A stretch of 64,000 nucleotides of DNA from Botryosphaeria dothidea. Taxonomy: Eukaryota > Ascomycota > Dothideomycetes > Botryosphaeriales > Botryosphaeriaceae. The notes beneath the pieces were generated by a model. It did no database searches and was not told where the DNA came from. It saw only the letters and a program-made list of their open reading frames with translations. The translations under genes were made by a program, and so were the position numbers. Of the stretch, positions 59,154-64,000 are shown piece after piece. Where the stretch lies: contig WWBZ02000033.1 of assembly GCA_011503125.2 (NCBI GenBank), forward strand, positions 2,418,001 to 2,482,000. The letters are read 5' to 3'. Every line of letters starts with the position of its first letter. Position 1 is the stretch's first letter.

Positions 59154-61036
59154 GATAACTACAATCCTGGGGATAAGTCAGCATGACCTTTGCCCCACCA
59201 TCTACCCAGCCAGAATTGTATCAGAGACTGCGAGTCACAGGTTGAAGAGGCTGAGCTGAACATACCAAGCGAGAGCAGCCGAGGCGGCTGCTCTTCAGAC
59301 CACATCGTGAAGATTATACACCGGCAGGAAGGGGAAGGAGACCGTGAATCGAAGGAGAACGCAAAATTGGGATTGCGATGTGCGGGTCAGCCGCTATTGA
59401 GGAAGCGCAAGAACGAGCCCACGCGCCGCCTTTATGATGCTCAGCATGCTTCTGTAATGTGAAAGGCAATAGAGCTGGTAAACCGCTCCAAAACGGGAAT
59501 AGTTCGAATTCAAACCACGGCCCCACTGGCTCCAGCCGTGCCACTTGCTCCTGCAGCTGACGGGGCTAATATCCAATCAACTGTCCTCACAGCCTTTTCA
59601 TCTTGTCGTGGTCCCAATTACACGTAAATACTCTAGAGCGATTTTGGTGGCTGTGCAACCCATCTGTGTTGAGTGTTACAAAGCTGTTGGAGGCATCGCC
59701 GACTTCGAAAATAAAAGCAAGTACTCAATACATGGAAAGGATTGTCAGTGTATGTGTCTGCGTCTTGAGGGTACATTTGCCACTCTGTACAGCTTCGTCA
59801 ACCACATTTGATCAAATCATATAAATGAAAGGAAAGAAGTGAGAGAGAAAAGAGGCAATTGAGCGGACGAGAACGGACAACTTATGATGTTGGTCTCAAT
59901 AGTGCCGAAATAGCACAGAGATGCTCAACTATTCAAAGACGGTCAGGTTTTGTGCCCGGATCGGAAGATTGTTTTAACTCTGTACATACGTGCGCTTTCT
60001 CTTTGCTACTGCGAACTCAAACCTATAAACGCGTTAGCCCAACAGCATTCGAAGGGAACAAAAACAAAAGGAAGATGAAGAAAACCACAACGAAAGAGAA
60101 AGTTAATTTCACAAGGCAGACACATTCAGAAGACAGAGAGAGATATGGTAAGAGAAAAAGGCTTCGCCTCCATCATTAAACCACGCAGAACCAGCGTAAC
60201 ACATATCAAACGACGAATGAGCAAGAGAGCTCAAGAAAAAGAAAAGGGCAACCTGGTGCAAATGCTACATAAATGCCATCCATCAATCTCTTTCATCTTT
60301 CATCAATCCCCTTCCTCCTCACCTTTTCGCTTCCTCCGTCTACAGGTTCATTCCCTTTCCTTCTTCAATGGCCTTCCCTCCTTTGCTCTTGAACCGCCAC
60401 TACCACTCCTCCTCAACATACCGAATGTACAGTGTACTGTGCATTTTCAGAGTGTTCCTAGAATTATCGGCGCATTCGCCATTCAAATGCCTTTGCAAAA
60501 AGAAGGGAGGAGATGTCATGCGATCTGGATCCCCAAGAAAGGAAAAAGAGAGAGGAAAGAAGAGAGCTTTCGACCCAGACCCACACGCGGACAGTGCGGA
60601 TGTAAGGTGCAGGTTTGGTTCTTGATTATCCTCACACGGTTTTTTGCCACTCCACCCCACCGCCTATCCTTTCCCGCCTCCCCATTCGCCTCCCCCTGCC
60701 CCTTCTTCCCCTAACCCCTCCTCTCGCTCTCCTTCTACTCCACAGGCGTCGTAAAACCTCCGAGCTTGCTCAAAGTATGTGCGCGTATACGCACGTGCGC
60801 ACATACCACCGCCCGGTCATGCCATTGCCTCCCACCGCTCATCGTCGTCAAGAAATTCCCATCATCCCCTCCTCCCTCTTCGTCGGGCGCAAAAGACTAG
60901 AGACGTTCTCGCATAACAACGTGTTACCCTTCCTCAGAGTGATCCCGTTAATTTAAGAAAAAGGAAAGAAAAAGGAGAAAAGAGAATGAAAAAAGAGGCA
61001 AAGGAGAAAAGGTTGCAACAAAAAAAGACTTCATAT
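59154..61036. other. Intergenic region between the patatin relic and the Rab gene
   Basis: About 1.9 kb. A short minus-strand frame near 59308 (beginning MWSEEQPPRLLSL) could be a remnant of the patatin 5' exon but is too short to be sure. From about 60280 to 60750 the plus strand is CT-rich; this is likely the 3' untranslated region of the minus-strand Rab gene. No other gene recognised. Confidence 0.5.
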
Positions 61037-62158
61037 CTAACAGCACTTGCCACCCATGCCAGCATTAGCACCGGAATCGCCGACGTTGACGCCGCTCTGG
61101 CCCTGACCGGGCGCCGGGTCGCTACGCGCGGTATCGATGATGCGCTTCTTGATGTCGGCCGCAAGCGAGTAAAAGGCCTTGTCGACGTTGATGTTGCTCT
61201 TGGCCGACACCTCCAGGAACGGGATGCCCAGCTCATCGGCCAGCGCCTGTCCTTGCTCCGTCGAGACCGCCCGCTTCTCTTCCCAGTCGCACTTGTTGCC
61301 GATCAGGATCTTGTTAACGCCCTCCGTCGCGTGCTGCTCTACGTTCGAGAACCAAGTCCGTATGTCTGTTCGTCGCAGCGCTTACCCCCCTGCGCGCACC
61401 TTTCGTGAGGTGCGTGAGGGGGGCAAACAATTTCGTCAGCCTCATGGTTTGTTGCGCTATTGGGAGGGGGAGGGGGATCTCCTTCTGTGGCTTGCCCATC
61501 TCCGCCGAAGCTCCTCCGTGGGCCGCACCGCCGCAATCGGCGACGTGCTTGCGGAGTGTGGGGCGGAGGCGAGCCAGGAAGCTCCGGGGCAAGTGGACAG
61601 ATATGGAAGAATGTATACTTGTGTGTAGACAAGACATGAAGGGGTGTAGAGGCAAGGGAGGAAGGAGGCGGGAGAAAGGGCGACGTACTGTTGAAGGAGC
61701 GCTCATCAGTGACATCGTAAACCAACAGGATGCCCATGGCACCGCGATAGTAGGCGGTGGTGATGGTGCGGAAGCGTTCTTGGCCTGCGGTATCCCAGAT
61801 CTGCAGCTTCACGCGCTTGCCGTCGAGCTCGATGGTCCGGATCTTGAAATCGATACCGATGGTGGTGATGAAGGACGGCGTGAACGAGTCCTCACTGAAG
61901 CGCAGCAAGCAGCAGGACTTGCCTACGCCGGAGTCGCCGATCAACAGCAGCTTGATCTGTAGGTGGACACGGCCTGGCTGTCAGCATCGTCTCCAAAAAT
62001 TGTATGCGGTGGATCGACCGTGTCCTCGCCGCGGCGGAGCGCAGCCACTAGGCGGTGCGGCGGGGAGGTCAAGGAACGGAGCAGACAGGGCAGGGGACAG
62101 CCGGGGAGCGTTTTGGGGGGAGACGGACAAGGAAGTCATAGTTTCGTGTGCCAGCCAT
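61037..62158 (-). CDS. SEC4: Rab GTPase, Sec4/SrgA (Rab8) type
   Basis: Three exons on the minus strand, 62158-62129 (ten codons, [10 protein letters not shown]), 61956-61689 and 61365-61037, give 208 aa. The GTPase motifs are complete: GDSGVGKS (P-loop), the switch-I threonine in [21 protein letters not shown] and SAK. The effector region [20 protein letters not shown] is that of Sec4/Rab8 proteins. The C-terminus GGKCC is a dual prenylation site. Sec4-type Rabs drive post-Golgi vesicle transport to the plasma membrane and hyphal tip. The introns are long for this window, 172 and 323 nt. The 323-nt intron has no in-frame stop from its 5' end, so the second exon reads on for about 115 codons if unspliced. 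Confidence 0.95.
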
Positions 62159-62880
62159 GGTTGCGGAGAGCCTTGGAGCTGCGAGCTTGGATGTAGGCGA
62201 GAGGGAGCGTGGAAGGCGGCGGGTTGCGTCGTGGTCGTGTCGGTGGTCGGTGAGGGAGCTCGGGCGCTTTGTTTCCGGGCTGGTGAGCAGTGGCGCGAGG
62301 ATGCAGACTTCAGGATGCTCTCGCGATGGCAGTGGGCAGAGGAACCGTTGATGGTGGGGGAGAAGTCAGCAGTAGGTTTGGTTCGGCAGGTTGTTCACTC
62401 CTGGGTGGCTTTACCCAGCCAGATAGCGGCATGGGGAAGGACCACCAGCCCGGACCTGCATCCCACACACCGCCCGCCAAGCCCTCTGAGACACTTGCCC
62501 AAGTGCGGCCGCAAGCACTCCAGCCCATCCCTCTGCCTCTGCCTCTGCTGCAGCCTCTACGCCCATGAGCCGCGCCCGAGCCTTTCATGCGTTGCCCGAC
62601 GTCTGTGACGCGCTCGCCCCGGCGACGCGCTGCGACTGGCGGGCGCGTGCAATCGCCGCCTTCACCTGGCACGCTCTCACGGGCAGATCATACGTAAACA
62701 GGGTCCTTGGTCCCGAGTTGTCAGGCCTCTTCCCTGCTCGCGCTTGCCATGGATCCAGCGCTTGCTGATGCGCGCCTGCTCAATTGCGAACGATGAATGA
62801 GGGCTCTTCTTATTTCTACATGACCCGTGAAGATGCTAAGCGCTGATGCAAGATGGCCGCCGTGAAGGGGGAAAAAAGCA

Positions 62881-62898
62881 ATGATGATGATGATGATG
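62881..62898. repeat. Trinucleotide repeat (ATG)6
   Basis: Six tandem ATG (GAT) units in noncoding sequence. Confidence 0.8.
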
Positions 62899-62950
62899 GA
62901 GATGCGAGCTGGTCCCAGTCTACGTCACGCAGACGCGCCCACTACCAAGT

Positions 62951-62982
62951 CCAGTCCAGTCCAGTCCAGTCCGGTCCGGTCC
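62951..62982. repeat. Pentanucleotide tandem repeat (CCAGT/CCGGT)6
   Basis: Four CCAGT units followed by two CCGGT units, in the 3' flank of NCA2. Likely length-variable. Confidence 0.85.
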
Positions 62983-63013
62983 ATGCACTAGCCACCGACG
63001 ATACGCAGCACCT

Positions 63014-63980
63014 TCACAGCCACTTTGCGTATGCCCACCGCATGCGCTTCACCACTTTGCGCTGCTTCGCTACACCCGTCCGGATGTCCACCAGATCATC
63101 AATCTCCTCCAAGAAGTCGTGGAATACGCGTCCCGGTAGAATCCTGCTTGCGAGTTGCCGCAGCACGTGCACTTCACAAAGAAGCAGACCATGGTCCTTG
63201 TAGAATAGCTCGCCGTACTTGGTTGGCTGTGCAGTCGTGAGGATGCGGTCGATGTTCCTGACGTTCTTGGTCAGCTTCCGAGACAACCACCCCCGAAATT
63301 CTAGATTTCTGCTTGACTTACCTGAAAACACGCGTGATCTGACTCGACACCTGCGACATCCGCAGGCCCTTGCGGCTGCCAAAAATTCCTTGAAGATATC
63401 TCGTAGTGGCGAAGACCACCATGACGCCGGGAGTCAGGCCAATGAAGCTGTTCTCGTTAGCCAGTCATCCATCATATCTAGAGCGCGCCGACACTCACCC
63501 AAACAGAAGCTCCTGACTCTTCAGGATGGAGTCAATACCGGCCATGGCAACCTCTACATCCACCTTTGTCTTCTGGATCTGGATGAGCAGTGCCCTGATC
63601 AGGTTGCCAGTTATGGCCCCCACAATGGGCTTCTGCATGTCTTTCTCATATGCTTTCAGCACCGGTGTCAGGTCGCCCTCTTTGACTTTCTGCCGGATCT
63701 CCAAAATCTGCGGCTCCGATAGACTACCGTTCTCTGGAACTTGTATGGCGAAATCGACCACCATGCGTTCCAGGCTTTCCCTGTCGCCCTCTAGACTCCG
63801 CTTGCTCATGATGGAGACCTCGCTGTCCTCGTCGTGTCGAATCGTACCAACGATCTTCTTGGTCGGCTCTATTATCCAGTTGTTGAAGAAGTCTAACGTC
63901 GTGCGGCCAAGGTCCCGTATCGAGGCGATGATCTCAGTGCGGTGACCCATGACAATCCGGTAGATGGTAGTAGATGAGAC
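63014..63980 (-). CDS. NCA2: NCA2 (nuclear control of ATPase) family protein, 3' part
   Basis: The gene runs off the right edge. Three 3' exons are visible on the minus strand, 63980-63499, 63447-63322 and 63257-63014, encoding the last 283 residues. The exon at 63980 starts in phase 0 after an acceptor, and the final 20 bp of the window look like intron with a GCTAATC branch site. YRIVMGHRTEIIASIRDLGRT, KIVGTIRHDE, the hydrophobic GFIGLTPGVMVVFATTRYL and the C-terminal KDHGLLLCEVHVLRQLA are characteristic of NCA2. NCA2 is a mitochondrial membrane protein that in yeast is needed with NCA3 for proper expression of the mitochondrial ATP synthase subunits 6 and 8. Confidence 0.92.
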
Positions 63981-64000
63981 CTGAAGTCTGATTAGCTCTG

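Larger units (their letters stand above)
62159..63013. other. Intergenic region between the Rab gene and NCA2
   Basis: About 850 bp: promoter and leader of the Rab gene (left side, rightward from 62158), and 3' region of NCA2 with short simple repeats. Nothing coding recognised. Confidence 0.55.

Overview
The window comes from a filamentous ascomycete (Pezizomycotina, possibly Dothideomycetes). The evidence is eukaryotic genes with short introns (mostly 47-70 nt, GT..AG, with CTAAC/CTGAC-like branch points), fungus-only families (DUF3433, DUF7918, Rds1-type ferritin-like, Per1, Zrg17, Yak1) and moderate GC. No ribosomal, transfer RNA, CRISPR or transposase genes were recognised. Exon structures below were built by hand, joining frames at GT/AG sites and checking that each join keeps the frame.

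Layout. 0-6 kb: the 3' end of a Swi1/Tof1 (Timeless) gene, then a three-exon hydrophilic repeat protein behind a perfect CRE and a TATA box. 6-15.2 kb: two large membrane proteins with glycosylated ectodomains (one with DUF3433 domains) flanking a small H3-like histone-fold protein and a short orphan gene. 16.5-23.3 kb: a DUF7918 protein, an F-box-like gene carrying an in-frame TAG, an aldo/keto reductase and a GNAT acetyltransferase. 24.4-34.5 kb: a two-TM protein divergent from a Zrg17-type zinc transporter, a two-FAS1 GPI protein, an Hsm3/PSMD5-like protein divergent from the Pol III subunit Rpc31. 35.2-47.5 kb: an LRR protein divergent from a coiled-coil protein, Per1 (GPI remodelling) and the Yak1 kinase.

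47.5-61 kb is gene-poor. It holds an MFS transporter and an Rds1-like ferritin, plus two decayed genes on the minus strand (acyltransferase-3 and patatin-like phospholipase) with frame breaks. The window closes with a Sec4/SrgA-type Rab GTPase and the 3' part of NCA2, which runs off the right edge.

Most genes are core housekeeping or conserved genes with independent jobs (replication fork protection, Pol III, proteasome assembly, GPI-anchor maturation, secretion, mitochondrial regulation, Zn supply). No biosynthetic cluster or defence island is evident. The least explained items are the orphan histone-fold protein, the CRE-driven repeat protein, the triple SxIP array on the LRR protein, and introns that remain open for translation in the MFS and Rab genes.
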